Positions 1 through 6,038 of a DNA stretch of 13,584 nt are shown here, piece by piece. Position 1 is the stretch's first letter, and each line of letters starts with the position of its first letter. Source of the DNA: Treponema sp. UBA4377 (lineage in GTDB: Bacteria > Spirochaetota > Spirochaetia > Treponematales > Treponemataceae); the NCBI GenBank assembly GCA_002391235.1, contig DGRX01000017.1:1-13584 (forward strand), given 5' to 3'. The translations under genes and the position numbers were made by a program. Under the pieces are notes generated by a model. The model was not told the origin of the DNA and made no database searches. It saw only the letters and a program-made list of their open reading frames with translations.

Positions 1-1044
1 AAGCACTTTTATTCAATCTACCAAAAAATGCGAAAGCGCAACAAGGAGGCCAGCGAGCTTTTTGACCTTTTTGCCCTGCGCATTTTGTGCGACACCGTTC
101 CCGAATGCTACACGCTCGTGGGCCTTGCGCACTCTTTGTGGAAGCCGCTTGACGGCCGCTTTAAGGATTACGTCGCCATGCCAAAGGCCAACGGCTACCA
201 GTCCTTGCACACAACAGTTCTCTGCGAAGGAAAGCCGCTTGAAATCCAAATCCGCACGCGCGAGATGGACAACGTTGCGCAGCACGGCGTTGCCAGCCAC
301 TGGCTTTACAAGAAGGGCACAAACCACGACATGGTTGACTTAAAGGGCCTTTCGATTTTCAACCAGCTGCGGGAACTTAAGGAAAACCGCGCCGACGACG
401 AAGGTTATTTTAGCGAATTTAAGAGCGAGCTTTTGGCCGACAAGATTGTCGTCTTCACTCCCAAGGGAGACGTGATTCAGCTTCCTGTCGGCGCGAGCGC
501 GATTGACTTTGCCTACCAGATTCACTCCGGCATCGGCGAAAAAATAGTAGGCGCCAAGGCCGACGGAAAAATCATTCCGCTAAGCGCGCCCTTGCAGAAT
601 ACGCAAATAATAGAAATTCTCACAAACCCAAAGTCGCATCCGGTTGAGGGCTGGCTAAAGTGGACCAAGACCTCAAAGGCCCGCCAAAAAATCCGCGCCT
701 GGCTTAGCGCCAACGACCAAGGCTTTGTCGACAAGGCCGCGGCCGCAAAGCAAGCCGAAGCCAACGCCCAGCAAGCCGCCGCGAACAAGGTTAGGCAAGC
801 CCACAAAAAGGGCACAAAGCCTTACGACGCGGCCGCCCATCATTCCGGCAAAGTGCGCGTCGAAAACGACAAAAATTATATGGTGACATTCGCCAAGTGC
901 TGCAACCCAAAGTATCCCGACACAATCTCAGGCTACGTTTCTCGAAGCCGCGGCGTCACAATCCACCGCGCCAACTGCTCAATCTTTTTGCGCATCCCCG
1001 ACTTGGAAAAGCGCATGGTCGACGTTTCCTGGGAAGAAGAATAA
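1..1044 (+). CDS. rel: RelA/SpoT-family (p)ppGpp synthetase, C-terminal part, no ACT domain
   Basis: The reading frame is open from base 1, so the N-terminus (HD hydrolase region and start of the synthetase) lies outside the window. The 347 visible residues begin KHFYSIYQKM, a conserved start of the RelA/SpoT synthetase core. They continue with GRFKDY at residues 52-57, GYQSLH at 65-70 and EIQIRT at 81-86. A TGS domain follows at about 147-207 (DKIVVFTPKGD), then a helical Ala/Lys/Gln-rich linker. A Cys-rich zinc-finger/RIS region comes next (KCCNPKYPDTISGY at 299-312, HRANC at 322-326). Family members transfer pyrophosphate from ATP to GDP/GTP in the stringent response and sense ribosomes through the C-terminal half. 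Here the protein stops about 21 residues after the last conserved Cys, just where the regulatory ACT domain (about 70 residues) normally begins. The stop lies 7 bp from a convergent nuclease gene. Family assignment is secure. Whether it is Rel or SpoT, and whether it hydrolyses ppGpp, cannot be seen. Confidence 0.95.
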   Translation, partial: KHFYSIYQKMRKRNKEASELFDLFALRILCDTVPECYTLVGLAHSLWKPLDGRFKDYVAMPKANGYQSLHTTVLCEGKPLEIQIRTREMDNVAQHGVASHWLYKKGTNHDMVDLKGLSIFNQLRELKENRADDEGYFSEFKSELLADKIVVFTPKGDVIQLPVGASAIDFAYQIHSGIGEKIVGAKADGKIIPLSAPLQNTQIIEILTNPKSHPVEGWLKWTKTSKARQKIRAWLSANDQGFVDKAAAAKQAEANAQQAAANKVRQAHKKGTKPYDAAAHHSGKVRVENDKNYMVTFAKCCNPKYPDTISGYVSRSRGVTIHRANCSIFLRIPDLEKRMVDVSWEEE

Positions 1045-1051
1045 GGGGCTG

Positions 1052-1882
1052 TTAGGCTTTTTCTGTGCCAGCGGACAATTGCTTTTGCAGTTCAAGGACT
1101 TGCTCAAGGTGGAGGCCTGTGCCTTGGGCGATTTGCTCTGGCGTGCAGACATTCATTTTTAGGAAGTTCTCTGCGGTTTCTATGGCTTTTTGCTGGAGAG
1201 CTTCTTTTCTTGTTTCCCTTATCAGATCTTGGTCATGCAAGTTCATGGCTGCGTACTCCTGTCGGAATTTTTCGTTTTCCTTGAGTTTTTCAACGACAGC
1301 GGATAGCCGGCTTGCAAAGTCGTCCGTTCCCGGTTCGTTGGTACGCACAAAGCAGAGCAGGGCGCGTATCTTTTCGTCCTTTTCTTTTTCGTACGCGCTT
1401 GCATTATAAACCACTTTGAGGCTTTTGTCATCTAAATTTACCGAATTGTCTTCGAGGCAAGCGTTCCTAAAGGTGTAGCGGGGAAGGCCGAAGTTTCTTT
1501 CGCTTTTGTCCTTAAAAGGATCCTCCTTGCAAATGAAGAGCACATAGCTTTCTTTGAGCTTTGTGTAATCCTCGCCTTTCATCAAAGAGTCCATGTCTAT
1601 CATCGATTGATAGTAGCGGGTCCGTTTTCCAAGGGCCTCCTGTGGATGTGATTGCATTTCAACATCGATTATTCTGTTTTCGTCCTTTAGATATACATCC
1701 AAGCGAACGCCCTTTGTCGTATAAAAAGGCGCTATGACCTTTTCCAGTTCGGGATATTCAACATGAGCGACGCGTATGCCAAGCAATCGTTCCACCAACT
1801 CAGCGCAAATTTGTGGGTCTTTCAACACAGCTTGGAACATGCCATCGTCTGCGAAAGTCAAGTCTTCGAATCTCTTTGCCAT
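1052..1882 (-). CDS. Rpn-family PD-(D/E)XK recombination-promoting nuclease / transposase-like protein
   Basis: A 276-residue protein of the PDDEXK_2/Rpn type. The N-terminus has the family layout of a short 'FEDLTFADDGMFQAVLKD' opening, then GVRLDVYLKDENRIIDVEMQ at residues 58-77. D62, E75 and Q77 form the D...ExQ catalytic pattern. The C-terminal third is charged and helical, with an ETRKEALQQKAIETAENFL stretch of the kind seen in Rpn proteins, and ends in a helix that may recognise DNA or partners. Known relatives (RpnA-E of E. coli) are DNA endonucleases that stimulate RecA-independent recombination, and spirochaete genomes often carry many copies. The start has AGAGG about 8 nt upstream of ATG, and a good promoter lies about 45 bp further up. 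No terminal repeats or target duplications are visible, so it is a stand-alone gene rather than a recognisable IS. It converges on rel. Confidence 0.85.
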   Translation of the reverse strand: MAKRFEDLTFADDGMFQAVLKDPQICAELVERLLGIRVAHVEYPELEKVIAPFYTTKGVRLDVYLKDENRIIDVEMQSHPQEALGKRTRYYQSMIDMDSLMKGEDYTKLKESYVLFICKEDPFKDKSERNFGLPRYTFRNACLEDNSVNLDDKSLKVVYNASAYEKEKDEKIRALLCFVRTNEPGTDDFASRLSAVVEKLKENEKFRQEYAAMNLHDQDLIRETRKEALQQKAIETAENFLKMNVCTPEQIAQGTGLHLEQVLELQKQLSAGTEKA

Positions 1883-1928
1883 TTAAAAAACCTCTTGTAA
1901 AATATTTTCCAGCGAAAAAAACTCCGCC

Positions 1929-1956
1929 ACTATATAGATACGCTTTTTTTTGTAAA
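1929..1956 (-). promoter_or_regulatory. sigma-70-type promoter of the Rpn-like gene
   Basis: On the minus strand TTTACA (1956-1951) is followed after 16 bp by TATAGT (1934-1929). Each hexamer differs from consensus at one position. Transcription would start near 1922, giving a leader of about 40 nt that contains the AGAGG ribosome site. This is a pattern match only, in an AT-rich region where chance matches are more likely. Confidence 0.55.
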
Positions 1957-1980
1957 TTTTAGTCTTTTTTTGAAAAAAAA

Positions 1981-2194
1981 TTATAAATTTATGAAAAATG
2001 TTGCAATTTTTTTACCCTGTAGCACTAGGTGACGCAGGGGGTGTGGTAGAATGGCATGCAGGGGTACGGGAAATTGGTCATTTTCCTATTAAATATTTTC
2101 GCTTAGTGATTCATGCGTCAGGGGACAAGGGCTTTTGAAATATGTCTTGTCACGCTTTGGAAACGCGGCTTGAATTATAGAAACAATAGGAAAA
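1981..2194. repeat. candidate dispersed repeat in the 318-bp gap between the Rpn-like gene and the XRE gene
   Basis: The gap 1883-2200 holds no gene I can support. Three CAGGGG hexamers occur at 2035, 2059 and 2119. A 10-bp perfect inverted repeat (TTTTCCTATT at 2081-2090, AATAGGAAAA at 2185-2194) encloses an inner stem made of GCGT plus GACAAG (2115-2129) pairing with CTTGTC plus ACGC (2146-2155). Read on the minus strand, 2061-1981 gives an open frame containing PLRHLVLQGKKIATFF. From memory, unverified, this resembles short hypothetical peptides annotated repeatedly in Treponema genomes, which would fit a repeat translated by chance rather than a gene. No start codon or ribosome site supports a real protein. 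Confidence 0.35.
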
Positions 2195-2200
2195 CGCAGG

Positions 2201-2551
2201 TTATTTTCCCAAAATCTTGAATTGCTCGATGATTTTTATGGAGGAATCTTGTTTTTGCGCAGGCAGGGATTCCAAAATGTCTATGATTTTTTTGTATTTT
2301 CTGTAAAGGCGCAGTTGAGCGTCTTCTTGGCTTTTTGTTGATTTTTGCGCATTGGTTCCGTTGACCAAGTATTCCACGCTAACGCCAAGAACTGCAGCGA
2401 TTTTTACGGCTGTTTCTGCGGAAGGAGTGGAATCGCGTTTTACTCCTAGATTAAAGCTTGCAAGGCTGAATTGGCATTTGCTTGCCAAATACGTTCTGTT
2501 TTTTCCTTTGTATTCCAATTCTTCATCAACTCTTTTCCAAAAGCCGCTCAT
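2201..2551 (-). CDS. XRE-family helix-turn-helix regulator
   Basis: A 116-residue protein. Residues about 12-66 form an XRE/Cro-type HTH: TYLASKCQFSLASFNLGVKR gives the helix-turn-helix core, and AETAVKIAAVLGVSVEYLVNG is the highly typical fourth-fifth helix signature. The rest (about 75-116) is charged and helical and may serve dimerisation. The gene is divergent from the methyltransferase-nuclease operon, with 125 bp between start codons that contain several TTTAC motifs and palindromes. A controller role for that operon is a reasonable inference, although restriction controller proteins are usually shorter (about 80 residues). No good Shine-Dalgarno precedes the ATG; a 5-codon frame (from ATG at 2564) ends in a TGA overlapping it. 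A phage-type or unrelated repressor is an alternative. Confidence 0.85.
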   Translation of the reverse strand: MSGFWKRVDEELEYKGKNRTYLASKCQFSLASFNLGVKRDSTPSAETAVKIAAVLGVSVEYLVNGTNAQKSTKSQEDAQLRLYRKYKKIIDILESLPAQKQDSSIKIIEQFKILGK

Positions 2552-2568
2552 AAAACCATTGTCATAAA

Positions 2569-2666
2569 AAAATGTTTACTTTTCTATCAAATCTTTACAT
2601 TTGAAAAGCCTTTGCGCTATACTTTACAAAAGTAAAAATATTCTTTTTGACTAAATAATTGTCAAA
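2569..2666. promoter_or_regulatory. candidate operator cluster between the XRE regulator and the methyltransferase
   Basis: TTTAC occurs at 2575, 2594 and 2623. The third copy forms a perfect palindrome TTTAC-AAAA-GTAAA (2623-2636). AAATGT (2569-2574) and ACATTT (2597-2602) are inverted copies of each other. TTTGAC (2646-2651) and GTCAAA (2661-2666) form a second inverted repeat just before the methyltransferase ribosome site. These symmetric sites sit where a dimeric XRE protein would bind to control both directions. Binding is inferred, and AT-rich composition makes some matches likely by chance. Confidence 0.45.
2594..2623 (+). promoter_or_regulatory. promoter of the methyltransferase-nuclease operon
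   Basis: TTTACA (2594-2599) and TATACT (2618-2623) are separated by 18 bp, each one base off consensus. Transcription would begin near 2630, inside the 14-bp palindrome at 2623-2636, leaving a leader of about 47 nt before the ATG at 2677. Overlap of the start site with a palindrome is what an autoregulated or repressed promoter would look like. Confidence 0.55.
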
Positions 2667-2676
2667 TGGAGGGTCT

Positions 2677-3759
2677 ATGGCGAATGAAAGGTTTGATAAT
2701 GCAAAGAAAAACAAGGCGGATGAGTTTTATACTCGTCTTGAAGATATAGAAAAGGAACTTGACCATTACAAGAATTTTTTTAGGGGAAAGGTAATTCTTT
2801 GCAATTGCGATGATCCTAGAGTTTCAAATTTTTTTAAATACTTTGCTTTGAATTTCAATAATTTTGGAATAAAGAAAATAATTTCTACATGCTATAAAAA
2901 CCAAGATGTGGATTTGTTTACGCAAAATGATTGCGAAAAAGCTGTTTATATTGAATATACTGGGAATCCAAATGATCCGACCTCTACAGATTTCTCGACA
3001 ATAGAGGTCAAACAGTTAAAAGGTGATGGTGATTTTAGAAGCGAAGAGTGTATAGAACTTTTAAAACAAGCGGATATCGTGATCACTAATCCGCCTTTTA
3101 GTCTCTTTAGAGAGTATGTTGCGCAATTAGTAAAATATGAAAAGAAATTTATTATTGTCGGACATCAAAATGCAATTTCGTATAAAGAGATTTTTTCTCT
3201 TATAAAGGAAAATAAAATTTGGCTTGGATACGGATTTAAAGGTGGTGCGGCTCATTTTATAAACACACATTATGAAGATTACGCTTCCGCTGGTAATCAT
3301 AGGGAAGGAATGATCCGAGTTTCAGGAGTTGTTTGGTTCACGAATTTGGATATTAAGAAAAGACATGAAGAGCTGGTTCTTTATAAAAACTATACTCCTG
3401 AAGAATTTCCAAATTATGAAAACTATGATGCGATAAATGTAGATAAATCCAGTGACATTCCATTGGATTATGACGGAGTTATTGGGGTTCCAATTACATT
3501 CTTGGATAAGTATAGTCCAGACCAATTTGAAATTATAGCTCTTGGAATTGTTGGCAGTTGCGAATTTTCCAATGAGCGTAAAATGGAAATTCTTGATAAA
3601 AATGGACTGCCGACGGGAAAATTTACTGTAAACGCAAAAGGCACGTTGTATAGAAAACACTTGGAATCTGATAAAAAGCCTGCGGCTTTTAAGGATTGTG
3701 AAACAGGTGAGTTATATCAAAGCATTTACGCTCGCATTTTAATCAAGAGGAGAAAATAA
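2677..3759 (+). CDS. EcoRI-family adenine-specific DNA methyltransferase
   Basis: A 361-residue protein matching the EcoRI methylase family: N-terminal NKADEFYTRLEDIEKEL (residues 12-28), LCNCDDPRVSNFFKYF (41-56) and the catalytic motif IV NPPFSLFREYV beginning at residue 138. Family members methylate adenine N6 using S-adenosylmethionine and protect DNA from a cognate nuclease. The target sequence cannot be read from the protein. The ATG at 2677 is chosen because GGAGGG lies just upstream (spacing only 3-4 nt, rather short); a TTG at 2659 in the same frame has no ribosome site. Its stop overlaps the next start as TAATG, so the two are translationally coupled. Base use is much more AT-rich than the flanking genes and the downstream partner, suggesting acquisition from an AT-rich source. 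Confidence 0.9.
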   Translation: MANERFDNAKKNKADEFYTRLEDIEKELDHYKNFFRGKVILCNCDDPRVSNFFKYFALNFNNFGIKKIISTCYKNQDVDLFTQNDCEKAVYIEYTGNPNDPTSTDFSTIEVKQLKGDGDFRSEECIELLKQADIVITNPPFSLFREYVAQLVKYEKKFIIVGHQNAISYKEIFSLIKENKIWLGYGFKGGAAHFINTHYEDYASAGNHREGMIRVSGVVWFTNLDIKKRHEELVLYKNYTPEEFPNYENYDAINVDKSSDIPLDYDGVIGVPITFLDKYSPDQFEIIALGIVGSCEFSNERKMEILDKNGLPTGKFTVNAKGTLYRKHLESDKKPAAFKDCETGELYQSIYARILIKRRK

Positions 3760-4850
3760 TGAAAATTACGCTCAATACAATAAAAATCCGCGATTTGGTT
3801 GATGGCTACCAGGACAATGACGAAGCTGGCGTTGTGGGCTATGGCGGCAGGTTGGACATTCGCCCGCCATACCAGCGCGAGTTTTGCTATGACGACAACC
3901 AGCAGCAAGCGGTGATGGACACGGTGGAAAATGGATTTCCTCTCAATACAATGTATTGGGTTGTTCGCGACGACGGACGTTACGAGGTTTTGGACGGCCA
4001 GCAGAGGACAATTTCAATTTGCCGCTATGTGAATGGTTCCTTTTCCCACAATATGCGGTATTTTACAAACCTTCAACCTGACGAAAAAGAAAATATTTTA
4101 AACTACGACTTGCAAGTGTATTTTTGCGAAGGTTCCGAAAGCGAAAAACTGAGCTGGTTTAAGACTATAAATATCGCTGGCGAGCGGCTCACGAATCAAG
4201 AAATACGCAACGCGGTTTTTGCAGGCTCTTGGACCGCCGAGGCAAAAAAGATTTTCTCAAAGTCAAACTGCGCGGGAAAATTGCTTTCTGACAAATATGT
4301 AAACGCAAATCCTATTAGGCAGGAACTGTTGGAAACCGCGTTAAGTTGGTTTGTTGGAAAAGACGACAAGTTGATTTGCAAATACATGGGACAGCATCAA
4401 AACGACGCGAACGCCAATGAACTCTGGGTGTATTTTCAATTTGTGATTGCTTGGGTAAAAGCCATGTTCATTGTTTACCGCAAGGAAATGAAAGGGATTG
4501 ATTGGGGCAGCCTCTACAACCAATATCACGAAAACTCTTACGATCCAGCCCAATTGGAAGATGAAATCTGTTCCCTGATTGAAAACGATGAAGTCACAAA
4601 TCATAAGGGCATATACTATTATCTTTTTGACAGAAAAGAAAGCCACCTAAGTTTGCGTGAATTTGACGAAAAGATGAAGCGCAAGGCCTATGAACAGCAA
4701 GGAGGAATTTGCCCGCTTTGCAAGAAACATTTTGAATTTTCCGAGATGGAAGGCGACCATATAATTCCGTGGTCAAAGGGCGGAAAAACCGTAATGGAAA
4801 ACCTTCAAATGCTCTGCCGCCTTTGCAACAATACTAAAAGCGATCGGTAA
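3759..4850 (+). CDS. DUF262-HNH endonuclease, probable restriction partner of the methyltransferase
   Basis: A 363-residue fusion. The N-terminal DUF262 (GmrS/ParB-like) domain shows RPPYQREF at residues 35-42 and EVLDGQQRTISI from 76, the two hallmark motifs. In GmrSD-type enzymes this domain binds and hydrolyses a nucleotide. The C-terminus is an HNH nuclease with zinc-knuckle pairs CPLC (318-321) and CRLC (353-356), D333-H334 and N348 as catalytic candidates, and a CNNTKSD ending. The middle is helical. The ATG overlaps the methyltransferase stop by one base and is preceded by AGAGGAG at good spacing. Linkage to a single methyltransferase suggests a restriction-modification pair, with this protein cutting unmethylated DNA. 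Alternatives are a modification-dependent (type IV) nuclease or a phosphorothioate-type effector. Its base composition is closer to the chromosome than its partner's. No terminator follows directly. Confidence 0.85.
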   Translation: MKITLNTIKIRDLVDGYQDNDEAGVVGYGGRLDIRPPYQREFCYDDNQQQAVMDTVENGFPLNTMYWVVRDDGRYEVLDGQQRTISICRYVNGSFSHNMRYFTNLQPDEKENILNYDLQVYFCEGSESEKLSWFKTINIAGERLTNQEIRNAVFAGSWTAEAKKIFSKSNCAGKLLSDKYVNANPIRQELLETALSWFVGKDDKLICKYMGQHQNDANANELWVYFQFVIAWVKAMFIVYRKEMKGIDWGSLYNQYHENSYDPAQLEDEICSLIENDEVTNHKGIYYYLFDRKESHLSLREFDEKMKRKAYEQQGGICPLCKKHFEFSEMEGDHIIPWSKGGKTVMENLQMLCRLCNNTKSDR

Positions 4851-4876
4851 ATCTTTTCTGTCTTGCCGTCGTTTCC

Positions 4877-4960
4877 GGGGGCGTCGCGGGGAACTCCCCG
4901 CGGAGGGGGCAGCGAAAGACGCCTGAGGCGGCTGGAGCGCGGGGGAGGCTTCCCCCGCCC
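4877..4960. repeat. GC-rich three-hairpin element (REP/BIME-like candidate)
   Basis: Three stems lie in 76 bp: CGCGGGG/CCCCGCG with loop AACT (4885-4902); a nested stem CAGC (4910-4913) with GCTG (4931-4934) enclosing CGCC-TGA-GGCG (4920-4930); and GCGGGGGA/TCCCCCGC with loop GGCT (4939-4958). None is followed by a U-run, so these are not intrinsic terminators. The very high GC contrasts with both flanks. It sits between the nuclease stop and the flaB promoter and resembles dispersed palindromic repeats. Only one copy is in the window, so the repeat status is inferred. Confidence 0.5.
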
Positions 4961-4992
4961 AAAAATTCCCCAAAAAAATCTTTAAAAACCGC

Positions 4993-5019
4993 TAAAGTGA
5001 TTTTGCCAAAATCCGATAA
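4993..5019 (+). promoter_or_regulatory. sigma-28 (FliA-type) flagellar promoter of flaB
   Basis: TAAA (4993-4996), exactly 15 bp, then TCCGATAA (5012-5019). This matches the sigma-28 consensus TAAA-N15-GCCGATAA at all but one base. It lies about 80 bp upstream of a flagellin start codon, as expected for a late flagellar gene. Transcription should start near 5026, giving a leader of about 75 nt. Confidence 0.88.
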
Positions 5020-5039
5020 GTTTAGTATAGGGTGGTGAG

Positions 5040-5077
5040 AACCGGCCGAGCAAAACCGGTTTTTCTAAAACTGCTCG
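5040..5077 (+). promoter_or_regulatory. structured flaB leader with potential pseudoknot
   Basis: Within the predicted flaB leader, AACCGG (5040-5045) pairs with CCGGTT (5056-5061). The loop of that stem contains CGAGC (5047-5051), which is complementary to GCTCG (5073-5077) downstream. The two stems can form an H-type pseudoknot (1-, 4- and 11-nt linkers) or compete with each other. The flaB ribosome site starts 12 nt after the second stem. A run of U after the first stem (5060-5064) also makes a weak terminator-like shape. Confidence 0.4.
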
Positions 5078-5100
5078 AACAAACTGATAGGAGATACACT

Positions 5101-5961
5101 ATGGTTATCAATCACAACATGAGCGCTATGTTCGCTCAGCGTTCACAGGGCCTTACTGATCTTGCAAACCAGAAGAGCATGGAAAAACTTTCTTCCGGTA
5201 TGAGAATCAATCGCGCCGGTGACGACGCCTCTGGCTTGGCCGTTTCTGAAAAGATGCGCGCCCAGATTCGCGGCTTGAACCAGGCCTCTCAGAACGCTGA
5301 GAACGGCATTAGCTTCATCCAGACAACTGAAGGCTACTTGCAGGAGACAGAAGACATCTTGCAGCGCATCCGCGAATTGGCCGTTCAGTCTTCAAACGGA
5401 ATCTATTCTGACGAAGACCGCATGCAGATCCAGGTTGAGGTTTCTTCTCTCGTAGACGAAGTTGACCGCATCGCTTCTGCCGCCCAGTTCAACGGAATGA
5501 ACATGTTGACTGGCCGCTTTGCCCGCCCCACAGGCGAGAACGTTGTTACAGGATCTATGTGGTTCCACATCGGCGCCAACATGGACCAGAGAACACAGGT
5601 TTACATCGGAACGATGTCAGCCATGGCTCTTGGAATCCGCAACATCGGCGACGAGTCAAAGATTTCTTTGCAGGCTCCCGATGACGCCAACCGCGCCATT
5701 GGAACAATCGACGAAGCCTTGAAGAAGGTCAACAAGCAGCGCGCCGACCTTGGCGCCTACCAGAACCGCTTGGAAAAGACAGTTGTCGGCCTTGACATCG
5801 GCGCCGAGAACCTCCAGGCCTCTGAAAGCCGCATCCGCGACACAGACATGGCCGCCGAGATGGTTGAGTTCACTAAGGATCAGGTTCTTAGCCAGGCTGG
5901 AACAGCGATGCTCGCTCAGGCCAACCAGCAGAGCCAGAACGTTCTTAGCTTGCTCCGCTAG
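5101..5961 (+). CDS. flaB: flagellin FlaB, periplasmic flagellar filament core protein
   Basis: A 286-residue flagellin. The N-terminal D0/D1 region begins MVINHNMSAMFAQR and includes KLSSGMRINRAGDDASGLAV and the IQTTEGYLQETEDILQRIRE helix. The C-terminal D1/D0 region runs from ANRAIGTIDEALKKVN to DMAAEMVEFTKDQVLSQAG and ends in NVLSLLR. The short central part with GSMWFHIGANMDQRT is characteristic of spirochaetal FlaB. There is no D2/D3 domain and no signal peptide, consistent with export by the flagellar type III apparatus into the periplasm. The ATG at 5101 has AGGAG at 5089-5093 with 7-nt spacing; an in-frame GTG at 5032 lies near the transcription start and is rejected. The gene is monocistronic, with a sigma-28 promoter and a strong terminator. 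The GGA in the ribosome site could be a CsrA contact, by analogy with Borrelia flaB. Which FlaB paralogue this is cannot be decided. Confidence 0.97.
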   Translation: MVINHNMSAMFAQRSQGLTDLANQKSMEKLSSGMRINRAGDDASGLAVSEKMRAQIRGLNQASQNAENGISFIQTTEGYLQETEDILQRIRELAVQSSNGIYSDEDRMQIQVEVSSLVDEVDRIASAAQFNGMNMLTGRFARPTGENVVTGSMWFHIGANMDQRTQVYIGTMSAMALGIRNIGDESKISLQAPDDANRAIGTIDEALKKVNKQRADLGAYQNRLEKTVVGLDIGAENLQASESRIRDTDMAAEMVEFTKDQVLSQAGTAMLAQANQQSQNVLSLLR

Positions 5962-6005
5962 AGGACAAGGCATTGATCGTGCCAGCAGTTTAAGAGCTGC
6001 ATAGC

Positions 6006-6038
6006 AAAAAACCGCTCCGTTTGGAGCGGTTTTTTTTT
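6006..6038. terminator. bidirectional intrinsic terminator between flaB and the acyltransferase gene
   Basis: ACCGCTCC (6011-6018), loop GTTT, GGAGCGGT (6023-6030), then eight T (6031-6038) ends flaB. On the minus strand the same stem is followed by TTTTTT (from the A-run at 6006-6011), so it can also end the convergent GT8-acyltransferase transcript. The last T is part of that gene's stop codon region. Confidence 0.92.

Noticed and set aside
2659..2676. TTG start for the methyltransferase, 6 codons upstream
   Set aside because: No ribosome site precedes it, it lies inside an inverted repeat, and GGAGGG is placed for the ATG at 2677.
2677..3759. Assigning GAATTC as the recognition sequence of the methyltransferase
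   Set aside because: Membership of the EcoRI methylase family does not fix target specificity, and GAATTC sites are present in the window (for example near 9836 and 13326).
4773..4973. Minus-strand 66-codon open frame across the GC-rich hairpin block
   Set aside because: It overlaps the end of the HNH gene, is Pro/Ala/Arg-rich as expected from GC-rich repeat DNA, and has no ribosome site.
5032..5100. GTG start 69 nt upstream of the flaB ATG, in the same frame
   Set aside because: It lies only a few bases after the predicted sigma-28 transcription start, has no ribosome site, and the added residues are not part of the conserved flagellin N-terminus.
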